DNA from: a virus
DNA length: 30,978 bases
Virus record (IMG/VR): IMGVR_UViG_3300037296_000224
Span: 1-30,978 of that record
Strand: one strand, 5' to 3'
Part shown: positions 1 to 6,137 of the stretch, piece by piece
Numbering within the stretch: position 1 is the first letter of the stretch
How the letters are laid out: every line of letters starts with the position of its first letter
Translations under genes and position numbers: made by a program
The notes under the pieces: generated by a model
Database searches by the model: none
What the model saw: only the letters and a program-made list of their open reading frames with translations
Told to the model about the DNA's origin: nothing

Positions 1-175
1 GTAGTTGCTCAGCTGAAGATATTACCAAACCAAGAAACTGCAACTGTTTATAGTAATGCTATGAAAAGTTTAACTGACGGAATAGCTGCACTAAAAAAGA
101 TTGGTACAGATATAACACTAAGTGAAATCAATGACTTTTTAAAAGTTGATGGTGTCAAAGAAGTCGTAATAACTT
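1..175. repeat. Terminal overlap, left copy
   Basis: Bases 1-175 match 30804-30978 with one difference: position 48 is T here and A in the right copy (GTT versus GTA, both valine). The J reading frame runs in phase through both copies, so they are the same locus seen twice at the ends of a circular or circularly permuted molecule, not a duplicated gene. Removing one copy leaves about 30,803 bp. The mismatch suggests population variation or a read error. Confidence 0.93.
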
Positions 176-255
176 CACCAGCTGCTAATGTAGAAGTAGC
201 TGATAATGAAATAGGGGTAAATGGTGGAAACACAATCACTTATACCATCATTTGA
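1..255 (+). CDS. J: Baseplate protein J, 3' part (P2 gpJ-like)
   Basis: These 84 codons are the C-terminal end of the baseplate protein whose start lies at 29964; base 1 is the first base of codon 281, so the whole protein would be 364 residues. The ATG at 61 is internal and should not be used as a start. gpJ-family proteins form the baseplate wedge of contractile tails with gpW and gpI. The end overlaps the following gpI-like gene by 35 bases, as in a tightly packed tail operon. The family call rests on the N-terminal part at the other end of the window and on the gene order V-W-J-I-fibre. Confidence 0.85.
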   Translation, partial: VVAQLKILPNQETATVYSNAMKSLTDGIAALKKIGTDITLSEINDFLKVDGVKEVVITSPAANVEVADNEIGVNGGNTITYTII

Positions 256-841
256 GTCTTATGAGCTACATAGTTCTGATGTAGTAGCCGGTGAAGTTGT
301 TGGTGCTTTAAGTAGTGAGGTAAAAGCTTTTAAAGATTTGGCTAATCCTGAAACTTGTGAAGCAAAATATCTACCATATTTGGCTTATGCTTTTAAGGTT
401 GATTTTTGGGATGAAAGTCTTAGGGAAGTAGATAAAAGAGCTTTGATAAAACAAAGCTTAAAACTACATCAACATAAAGGCACTAGATGGGCTATTTTAG
501 AAGTTTTAAAAGCAGTTGGATTAAGTAAAGAAAATTACGAAGCGATTATAGTTGAATACAGAGACAGAAACAATTATAAATACAACATCAAGAGAAATGG
601 TGAATATTCATATAACAGTGATGTGAAACATAATGATGGATCTGCAATATATGATTTTAATTTAAAACATTGGGCAGAGTATGGTGTAATAATAAAAGTT
701 CCTATTACTCAAAATCAAGCAGAAAAAGCAAAAGTACTTATAAAGAAATATGCACCAGTTAGGTGTGTACTTAATGGGTTTGTAAGTGAAACAAAACAAA
801 GAGATGGAGCTATTTTTTATAATAGTTCTTATACACATTAA
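221..841 (+). CDS. I: Tail protein I (P2 gpI-like)
   Basis: The 206-residue product matches the P2 gpI tail-protein family: an acidic N-terminal part, then the stretch around residues 40-100 with YLPYLAYAFKVDFWDE and the helical segment KQSLKLHQHKGTRWAILEVLK, the usual core of this family. gpI acts with gpJ in the baseplate periphery and connects to the tail fibre. It starts inside the end of J (35-base overlap) and is followed after 14 bases by the fibre gene, reproducing P2 order J-I-H. The C-terminal third (repeated Tyr/Asn, KYNIKRNGEYSYNSDVKHN) is less conserved and may mediate fibre attachment. The ATG at 221 is used; no strong ribosome-binding site is seen, suggesting translational coupling. 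Confidence 0.85.
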   Translation: MVETQSLIPSFESYELHSSDVVAGEVVGALSSEVKAFKDLANPETCEAKYLPYLAYAFKVDFWDESLREVDKRALIKQSLKLHQHKGTRWAILEVLKAVGLSKENYEAIIVEYRDRNNYKYNIKRNGEYSYNSDVKHNDGSAIYDFNLKHWAEYGVIIKVPITQNQAEKAKVLIKKYAPVRCVLNGFVSETKQRDGAIFYNSSYTH

Positions 842-855
842 AATAAAGGAAAGTA

Positions 856-2178
856 ATGGCTAATATTAATGAAGCTGAACAATGGGATACCGGAGTTTAT
901 CAGCTTGAAACTACAGACCCGGTACAAGGTGGAGCAGATGGGGTAGATAACTTACCACATAAGCATTTAGCTAATAGAACTATTTGGCTGAAAAACAATA
1001 TGGCTTTAAAGAATGGAAATAATGATGAAAAATTCAAGGTAGCAGCTGCTGAAAATGATAATGAAGCTGTTAATAAATTACAAATGGAAGAAGCATTAAA
1101 AGCAGCAAAAAGTAGTGATACATTTTTAAAACCATCAAAATATAAACCTTTATTTGCAAAAACATCACCAACATCAATAATAATTCCAGCTGGATTTGCT
1201 GTAGTTGTTAATAATAACTTAGTTTCAACTGTATCTGATTATTCACTTGATTTAAATTTAGATTTAGATATAGGAACAAAAATTCAAGGAAAGGATTATT
1301 ATGTATATGTAACTTCTTCCGGTGTTTTTTATATTAGCTTAGATAATTCAATAGCAATAGATAAGCTTATCGGTGGTTTTCATTATGGCTTAACTGGTGA
1401 AAGTGAAGTTTTACCAACAAATGCTTTAAAAACTGAAGCTGACATGGTAGCTAACAGAGGTATTAAAGCCTATTCAATGTGGGATTTAACTTGGAAACCA
1501 GCAAACAAAAGACCAGAGGGTAAAGTTTTAGTAAATAATCTTTTTTGGAGAGATATTTATCCAGCTGATGAAGATTATGCAATTAGAGGTTATTCATCTT
1601 GTTTTGCTATTGATGGAGTTACCCCAGCTAAACTTGCTGGTGGCGATGAAAGTTATGGAAGAAAGTTTCCAAAAGTACCACTTTCAAAAGGTGGAAATGG
1701 AACTATAAACTATGGTTCACTTACTTGGTATGAAGCAAATGAAATAGTAAGTGAAGTTGGTATGAGAATGATTTCTTATGATGAGTTTTCTAATTCTTCT
1801 TATGGTGTTGTTGAGGAAAAATCACTTCAAGAACTTGGATATGCAACTGGAACTGGTGTCATTCAACATTATCCTGAATTTGAAAGTAAATGGGGTGTTG
1901 AAATGGCTGTTGGTGTTCAATACTATTGGGGTGGTCAAATCCTCAATGGATATGGTTCAACAAATTTTGCACATAGAAGTGGTTTAACTGATGGTAGAGG
2001 TCAAATATATGCTACTTCAAACTCACCGGTAGCTACAAGATTAGGAGGTTATGAATTATCAACCAGCACCACGCTCGTTGCCGGTTCTCGCCACCTCAAT
2101 TTGAATCATTACGTTTGGTATCCGCATTGGCATAGTGGGTTCGTTGCTGTCTGTGACCACGTGAACCTTGATAAGTGA
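856..2178 (+). CDS. Tail fibre, DGR variable (target) protein
   Basis: This 440-residue protein takes the tail-fibre position after J and I. Its N-terminus (residues 10-48, including QLETTDPVQGGADGVDNL and HLANRTIWLK) is the attachment module common in P2/Mu-type tail fibres. From about residue 205 the protein looks like the C-type-lectin/formylglycine-enzyme-like fold of DGR targets (WDLTWKP, LFWRDIYP, YEANEIVSEVGMRMISYDEF, and YYWGG and R-S-G-L motifs). Residues 404-434 are encoded by the variable repeat. The residues that differ from the template are L407, H413, N417, H418, Y422, P423, H424, H426 and S427; all sit at template AAY, AAA or ACG codons. The conserved GFVAVC scaffold follows them. 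Known DGR targets place such residues on the ligand-binding face, so this is probably the receptor-binding tip. A ribosome-binding site, AAAGGAAAG, lies just upstream. Confidence 0.92.
   Translation: MANINEAEQWDTGVYQLETTDPVQGGADGVDNLPHKHLANRTIWLKNNMALKNGNNDEKFKVAAAENDNEAVNKLQMEEALKAAKSSDTFLKPSKYKPLFAKTSPTSIIIPAGFAVVVNNNLVSTVSDYSLDLNLDLDIGTKIQGKDYYVYVTSSGVFYISLDNSIAIDKLIGGFHYGLTGESEVLPTNALKTEADMVANRGIKAYSMWDLTWKPANKRPEGKVLVNNLFWRDIYPADEDYAIRGYSSCFAIDGVTPAKLAGGDESYGRKFPKVPLSKGGNGTINYGSLTWYEANEIVSEVGMRMISYDEFSNSSYGVVEEKSLQELGYATGTGVIQHYPEFESKWGVEMAVGVQYYWGGQILNGYGSTNFAHRSGLTDGRGQIYATSNSPVATRLGGYELSTSTTLVAGSRHLNLNHYVWYPHWHSGFVAVCDHVNLDK
2064..2156 (+). repeat. DGR variable repeat (VR)
   Basis: This 93-base segment aligns without gaps to the template repeat at 2541-2633. 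All 10 differences are at template adenines (VR positions 2074, 2075, 2092, 2106, 2107, 2119, 2122, 2125, 2131, 2135). Ten of 25 template adenines are changed and none of the 68 other bases. Changes are A to C (6), A to T (3) and A to G (1). One further A to C lies just outside at 2063. The last 20 bases, GGGTTCGTTGCTGTCTGTGA, are identical in both copies and nearly free of A, as expected for the 3' homing-initiation end. Homology stops at 2157. Confidence 0.97.
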
Positions 2179-2190
2179 GTGAAAACGAAC
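2139..2190 (+). other. Possible VR-side initiation element with inverted repeat
   Basis: The 3' end of the VR contains GTTCGTT (2139-2145), whose reverse complement AACGAAC lies at 2184-2190, just past the target stop codon. In the Bordetella phage DGR, a hairpin or cruciform just downstream of VR promotes retrohoming, and the VR-side initiation sequence differs slightly from its template counterpart. Here the VR and TR sequences diverge right after 2156/2633, which fits that asymmetry. The arms are only 7 bp with a 38-base spacer, so the structure itself is tentative. Confidence 0.35.
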
Positions 2191-2191
2191 G

Positions 2192-2518
2192 ATGAATAAC
2201 CTACTAATAATTGAAAAATATGAAGAGTTTGTAAACTATGTTTATCCAGTTGTGCAAAATATAGATAGAAAACATGGCTATGTAAAACAAAAGTTTATAG
2301 ACTTGATTTTTCAGCAAGTAGATATATTCTACAAAGCTATAAAATCAAATCAAAAATCAAGACTTTATGAAGCTGATGGGAATTTGGCTTCAATCAGATT
2401 TTATTTAAGATTTTTAGCAAATGATAAAAGAAAATTACTTTCAAAAAAGCAGCAACAAGTGTGTGAAATAAAACTTGCTGAAGTTGGAAGTATTTTAAAT
2501 AGTTGGATTAAAAAATGA
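2192..2518 (+). CDS. avd: DGR accessory variability determinant (Avd-like)
   Basis: A 108-residue, almost entirely helical, basic protein lying between the target gene and the template repeat, the position of Avd in Bordetella-type DGRs. Avd forms a barrel-like pentamer of four-helix-bundle subunits (related to S23/23S-intervening-sequence proteins), binds the reverse transcriptase and template RNA, and is required for mutagenic homing. Consistent features are the N-terminal amphipathic helix (YEEFVNYVYPVVQNI), the lysine-rich second half (NDKRKLLSKKQQQ) and the typical length. It begins 13 bases after the target stop. Its stop overlaps an ATG at 2515 that opens the frame running through TR. 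Identification rests on context plus composition; there is no catalytic motif to check. Confidence 0.85.
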   Translation: MNNLLIIEKYEEFVNYVYPVVQNIDRKHGYVKQKFIDLIFQQVDIFYKAIKSNQKSRLYEADGNLASIRFYLRFLANDKRKLLSKKQQQVCEIKLAEVGSILNSWIKK

Positions 2519-2540
2519 AAACTATAGGGCAAAAAGATAA

Positions 2541-2633
2541 CAGCACCACGAACGTTGCCGGTTCTCGCAACCTCAATTTGAAAAATTACGTTTGGAATAC
2601 GAATTGGAATAATGGGTTCGTTGCTGTCTGTGA
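2541..2633 (+). repeat. DGR template repeat (TR)
   Basis: Invariant master copy for the variable repeat (2064-2156). Read in the target frame it carries asparagine codons at seven of the nine positions that differ in VR, plus AAA and ACG at the other two; AAY codons give wide diversity without stop codons when A is randomised. G/C content is 41 of 93, visibly higher than the surrounding A/T-rich phage DNA. It lies 22 bases after avd and 167 bases before the reverse transcriptase. Confidence 0.97.
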
Positions 2634-2800
2634 GCATTTACATCTTTTGCACTCATTACAAGTTAAGGCTTTAATGGTGCGACCTTTAAAAACAATGGTC
2701 AGCTTTTTGTCCTACGAAAGTAAACACATTACGAGGTCTGTAAAAATAGGAGTATTGAAATATAGAAACTATAAGACAGCACAATTAAGGAAAATAATTA
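2541..2800 (+). ncRNA. TR-spacer RNA template for cDNA synthesis
   Basis: In the Bordetella phage DGR, the reverse transcriptase-Avd complex primes cDNA from a TR RNA that includes a structured spacer of roughly 140 bases downstream of TR. The interval 2634-2800 here is of similar size, lies in the right place and has no recognisable gene, so it is inferred to be that spacer. Transcription is presumably from the tail operon, since no separate promoter is evident. The exact 5' and 3' ends cannot be read from sequence. A 97-codon open frame (2515-2808) crosses the interval; see findings. Confidence 0.7.
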
Positions 2801-3808
2801 ATGGGTAAAAAATATAAAAATTTATTTGAACAAATTATTGATATAGATAATATCAGAGCAGCTTATAACAAAGCTGTAGCTGGTGGAAATAGATATGGTT
2901 CAAGTCATTTATTTTTTAAAGAGAACTTAGAACATAACCTTTTTTTAATTCAAGAAGAACTGAAAAATGAAAGTTATGTTGTAGGCGAATATTATCAATT
3001 TAAAGTATATGAACCAAAAGAAAGATTAATCCATGCACTACCTTTTAAAGATAGAGTTGTACAACACGCAATTCATAATGTAATCAGTCCTATTTTTGAA
3101 AAAACTTTTTATCCATGTTCTTATGCTTGTAGAAAAAATAAAGGCACTCACAAAGGTGTGAAAGAAGTTCAAGGAACAATAAGAAAATTAGCAAAAATAG
3201 GTGAAGTTTTTTATCTAAAAATGGACTTTTCAAAATACTTTAATAGTATCTTTGGAATTTTTCTTTTAAAGGAAATATCAAACAAAATCAAAGATTTAAA
3301 AGTTTTAAAGTTATTGAAGCTTTTTATCAATGATGTTGGTATTCATATTGGTAATTTATTATCTCAACTTTTTGCAAATATTTACGGGCATATTTTTGAT
3401 AGATTTATCAAAACAAAACTAAAAATAAAATACTACTTTAGATATATGGATGATACAGTTATTCTTTTAAATGATAAATCAAAGCTTATCTATATTCAAA
3501 GAGTACTTCAAAGATTTATTTCAATGTTTATGAAACTAAAGTTTAGTAAATGGTTTATTAATAGTGTTGAAAGTAAGAGTTTGAACTTCTTGGGATATAG
3601 AATAAGAGAAAAATATAAATTGATAAGAAAAGATAGTGTAGTTCGTGCTAAAAGAAAAATAAAAAAGTATAAGAAACAAAATAATGAAGAACAACTAGCA
3701 AAGTTTTTAGGTTCTTGGACTGGACATATAAACACTTGTGATAGTGCAAATCTTAAATTCTATATAAAAAAGGAGTATGAATTATGGAACAACAAACAGT
3801 TAGCTTAA
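2801..3808 (+). CDS. DGR reverse transcriptase
   Basis: A 335-residue reverse transcriptase of the retroelement class associated with DGRs. Visible motifs in order: KVYEPKERLIHALPFKDRVVQHAI (residues 68-91, fingers), the first catalytic aspartate in LKMDFSKYFNSI (D142), the DGR-type motif IGNLLSQ (183-189) where group II intron enzymes carry QG..SP, the catalytic YMDD box (215-218), and LNFLGYRI (261-268). No maturase, thumb-X or endonuclease domain follows, as expected for DGR enzymes. It makes error-prone cDNA from TR RNA, misincorporating opposite adenines, and the cDNA replaces VR in the fibre gene. The ATG at 2801 overlaps the end of the frame crossing TR. The 3' end overlaps the next gene by 25 bases. 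Confidence 0.97.
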   Translation: MGKKYKNLFEQIIDIDNIRAAYNKAVAGGNRYGSSHLFFKENLEHNLFLIQEELKNESYVVGEYYQFKVYEPKERLIHALPFKDRVVQHAIHNVISPIFEKTFYPCSYACRKNKGTHKGVKEVQGTIRKLAKIGEVFYLKMDFSKYFNSIFGIFLLKEISNKIKDLKVLKLLKLFINDVGIHIGNLLSQLFANIYGHIFDRFIKTKLKIKYYFRYMDDTVILLNDKSKLIYIQRVLQRFISMFMKLKFSKWFINSVESKSLNFLGYRIREKYKLIRKDSVVRAKRKIKKYKKQNNEEQLAKFLGSWTGHINTCDSANLKFYIKKEYELWNNKQLA

Positions 3809-4119
3809 AGCAATGTATCAGTGAAACAACTGGTAAACAAATAGTAGTGAATGGAAAAGACTTTATTTATCTTGATGATAAAAGCAAAGTTGAAAGTGAG
3901 GTTATTACTGTATCTGAAACACTAAAATCACAAAAGGAGAAAGTATTATACAACGAAGATATATTAAAGCAAATAGAAGATTTAGAAAAAGAGCTAATAA
4001 GACCTTTATCTGAATTATTGGATACAAGTTCTAGCCAAGAAATAAAAGATTTTGCACAGGCTAAGGTTGATGATATAAACATCAAAAAAACAAATTTGAG
4101 AAATCAAATTTTATCTTAA
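3784..4119 (+). CDS. Putative tail-fibre accessory or assembly protein
   Basis: A 111-residue acidic protein. The first 35 residues look like a small beta domain (GKQIVVNGKDFIYLDD); the rest is helical, with a coiled-coil style segment (DILKQIEDLEKELIRPLSELL, then FAQAKVDDINIKKTNLRNQIL). The second half resembles small proteins found directly after tail-fibre genes in Mu/P2-like phages, where they act in fibre assembly or attachment. It starts inside the reverse transcriptase end with a strong ribosome-binding site, AAGGAG, 9 bases before the ATG, and precedes the sheath gene by 15 bases. The function is inferred from position and shape. An uncharacterised DGR partner is an alternative. Confidence 0.5.
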   Translation: MEQQTVSLKQCISETTGKQIVVNGKDFIYLDDKSKVESEVITVSETLKSQKEKVLYNEDILKQIEDLEKELIRPLSELLDTSSSQEIKDFAQAKVDDINIKKTNLRNQILS

Positions 4120-4134
4120 AATTAGGAGTTAAAG

Positions 4135-5256
4135 ATGAATTTAAACTTTGGTATAAATGGTAGTTTTGGTGTTCAAGCAGCAAGACCAATTACAATAAGC
4201 AGTTCTACACCTATTGGTATAGTTTGTACTGCTGGTGCTGGTAATATGGGGCTTATGAAGTTCAATAATGCAGATGAGGGTTTAACTTATGTTGAAGATA
4301 ACACTATAGTAGATGGTACTTTAGAAGTAGCACTTACTGGTATATCTCTTCAAGGTGTAAACTGTCCTTTAGTAGTGTTTGTTGCACCACTAGATGTAGA
4401 TGAAGCTGTAAATAAAACAAATGTACTAGATGGACTTGATAAATTAAAACAATCAGACCCAGTAACTGGTATTGATTTAAAAAATGGTTTGATTATAGCA
4501 CCTGAATATTCAGCTGATGTAGAAGTAGCTGCAAAGATGGATAGTATCGCTTCAGCTATGTGGTGTACTGGTATTACAGATGATTTTAGTGAAGATGAAG
4601 CTGGTGTATCTAACTTTGTAAGTAACTTTGGTAGTAAGTATTTATTGGTTGGTACTGGTAGATATAACGCTGATGGTAAATTGATACCGTTTAGTTCACT
4701 TATGGCTGGACTTATAGCTTATCACGATGGTAATACTGCATTTGGTTGGGCTAAAAATCACTCAAATAGAGTAGCAAAAGGTGTAGCTGGTACTGAAAGA
4801 GTTATTGAGTATCTTGATGGTTCTGATTGTGAAGCTAGAAGATTAAGACAAAGTTCTGTATCTATGATTTTAAAAGATGTAGGTTGGAGAACATACGGTT
4901 TTGAAACTACTGATATTGACCCTATTTGGCAATCACTAGATAGAGTTAGAACATTCCACCGACTTTTAGCAGCTATTTTAGAAGCTAGTAAATGGGCTAG
5001 AGATAGAGAAGCTGATCAGCTAATTTGGGTTAAAAAATCAGTAGTTGAGTTTATGAATGAACTTAAAGGTAACAATGTAGTAATAGGTTTTGATGTGTAT
5101 TTTGATACAGAAAAAAATACTGCTGCAACTGTAACAGCTGGTAAGTTTTATCTAACAATTTTGGTACAAGATATGCCAAGTATTAGAGAATTGAATATTG
5201 AACTTGTGTACTCAGATAGCTGGGGCGATACACTTATAAATTACATTAACGGTTAA
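4135..5256 (+). CDS. FI: Contractile tail sheath protein (P2 FI-like)
   Basis: The 373-residue product matches the contractile sheath family. The conserved C-terminal half is clear: ARRLRQSSVSMILKDVGWRTYGFETTDIDPIWQSLDRVRTFH (about residues 233-275), then the LLAAILEASKWARDREAD helix and the C-terminal strand motif MPSIRELNIELVYSDS. Sheath subunits ring the tail tube and contract to drive it into the host envelope. Length is close to P2 FI (396 residues). It has a ribosome-binding site (AGGAG) 8 bases before the ATG and is followed by the tube gene, as in all P2-like tails. Confidence 0.95.
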   Translation: MNLNFGINGSFGVQAARPITISSSTPIGIVCTAGAGNMGLMKFNNADEGLTYVEDNTIVDGTLEVALTGISLQGVNCPLVVFVAPLDVDEAVNKTNVLDGLDKLKQSDPVTGIDLKNGLIIAPEYSADVEVAAKMDSIASAMWCTGITDDFSEDEAGVSNFVSNFGSKYLLVGTGRYNADGKLIPFSSLMAGLIAYHDGNTAFGWAKNHSNRVAKGVAGTERVIEYLDGSDCEARRLRQSSVSMILKDVGWRTYGFETTDIDPIWQSLDRVRTFHRLLAAILEASKWARDREADQLIWVKKSVVEFMNELKGNNVVIGFDVYFDTEKNTAATVTAGKFYLTILVQDMPSIRELNIELVYSDSWGDTLINYING

Positions 5257-5266
5257 GGAGTTAAAA

Positions 5267-5767
5267 ATGAGTTTACCACAAACACTTACGGATATTAACA
5301 TCTTTGTAGATGGTATTGGTCACTTAGGTACAAGTAAAAAAGTTACTTTACCTAAGATTGAACAAATAAGAGAAACACAAACAGCTGGGGGCTTTGAAAG
5401 AAGTATTGATACTGGTATTTTTAAAGAGTTATCAGCTGAGTTTATACTAAGCGAATATAGTCCTATTGTATTTGCTGCTATGGCTGCTGGTGTTGCAACT
5501 AATTTAGGTGTAAACATTACAGTAAAAGGTTCATTTTTTCAAGATGGAAAAAGAACATCAGTACTTGCAACTCTTCAAGGTAGTATAGATATTGATGATG
5601 GTGATTTAGAAGCTAATAAAGCTGTAGAGCGAAAAGTATCTATGAAACCTAATCTATATGCTATGGAAATTGATGGTAAGCAAGGCTGCTTATTTGATAC
5701 TAACAATATGATAGCTATTGTTGATGGTGTTGATTTATTGGCTGACCTTAGAAGTCACATAGCGTAA
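5267..5767 (+). CDS. FII: Major tail tube protein (P2 FII-like)
   Basis: A 166-residue tail tube protein of the P2 FII family. Typical features are the N-terminal LTDINIFVDGIGHLGTSKKVTLPKI and the TAGGFERSIDTG-FKELSAEF block, shared with P2 FII. The tube forms the rigid inner channel covered by the sheath. It starts 10 bases after the sheath stop with an AAGGAG ribosome-binding site. Length is close to P2 FII (172). Confidence 0.93.
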   Translation: MSLPQTLTDINIFVDGIGHLGTSKKVTLPKIEQIRETQTAGGFERSIDTGIFKELSAEFILSEYSPIVFAAMAAGVATNLGVNITVKGSFFQDGKRTSVLATLQGSIDIDDGDLEANKAVERKVSMKPNLYAMEIDGKQGCLFDTNNMIAIVDGVDLLADLRSHIA

Positions 5768-5778
5768 AAGGGGATATT

Positions 5779-5988
5779 ATGGAAAAAATTATACTTAGCA
5801 CAAATGTAGAGATCGAGATGAGAGAACCAAAGGTGAGAGATATGAGAATTGTTTCTGATATTACTGATGAAGTAGAAAAAGAGATCAAGCTACTAGGAAA
5901 CCTTACAGGTTTGACTTCAGATGAATTAGATGATCTCTCTTTGAAAGATTATGGATTGTTACAAAAAGGTTTACAAACTTTTTTATAA
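5779..5988 (+). CDS. E: Tail assembly chaperone E (zero-frame product)
   Basis: The 69-residue product resembles the P2 gpE tail-assembly chaperone family: a short beta start (IILSTNVEIEMREPKVRDMRIVSDI) followed by an acidic helix (DEVEKEIKLLGNLTGLTSDELDDLSLKDY). It lies exactly where E lies in P2, between the tube and tape-measure genes. It ends at the TAA at 5986-5988, immediately after a slippery heptamer, and is expected to be the more abundant of two products. Such chaperones coat the tape measure protein during tail tube polymerisation. Confidence 0.85.
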   Translation: MEKIILSTNVEIEMREPKVRDMRIVSDITDEVEKEIKLLGNLTGLTSDELDDLSLKDYGLLQKGLQTFL

Positions 5989-6137
5989 TAAGCTATAGCG
6001 ACACTATTCAAGGTATGGCTCTCATAGGCTCTACCTTGCATTTTGGCTATAGCGATATGCTCGATATGTATATAAATGATTTTATGGAGTTTATAAATAT
6101 TTCAAATGAGATAGTAAAAACAAAAAAGGAATTTTAG
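5779..6137 (+). CDS. Tail assembly chaperone E-E' frameshift fusion
   Basis: With a -1 slip at 5979-5985, the E product (69 residues) gains 50 residues, giving about 119. The extension begins IISYSDTIQGMALIGSTL, includes HFGYSDMLDMYINDFMEFI and ends KTKKEF at the TAG 6135-6137, which directly abuts the TTG start of the tape measure gene at 6138. The extension has no start codon or ribosome-binding site of its own; the G-M and Y-x-D pattern is reminiscent of E' extensions. The annotated CDS requires a one-base back-step at 5985. P2 E+E' is 142 residues. Both products are needed in fixed ratio for tail assembly in phages where this was tested. Confidence 0.82.
5979..5985 (+). promoter_or_regulatory. 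Slippery heptamer T TTT TTA for -1 frameshifting
   Basis: The zero-frame codons ACT TTT TTA TAA create T TTT TTA immediately before the stop. A -1 slip re-pairs both tRNAs and continues from ATA at 5985, entering a frame open for 50 codons. P2 and related phages use a similar run of T residues for the E/E' slip. A stop codon directly after the heptamer is common at such sites; no clear pseudoknot was identified downstream. Confidence 0.85.

Noticed and set aside
61-255. Separate 64-codon gene at the left end
   Set aside because: In frame with, and identical to, the end of the J gene; its ATG is internal.
2515-2808. 97-codon frame across the template repeat as a protein gene
   Set aside because: It repeats the coding frame of VR, as TR must, and lies where DGRs have a noncoding template RNA. 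Kept as a finding, not annotated as a gene.
2801-3808. Group II intron or retron as source of the reverse transcriptase
   Set aside because: No maturase or endonuclease domain, no intron RNA ends, no retron msr/msd, and the motif is IGNLLSQ with adjacent TR/VR and Avd-like gene, which fits only a DGR.
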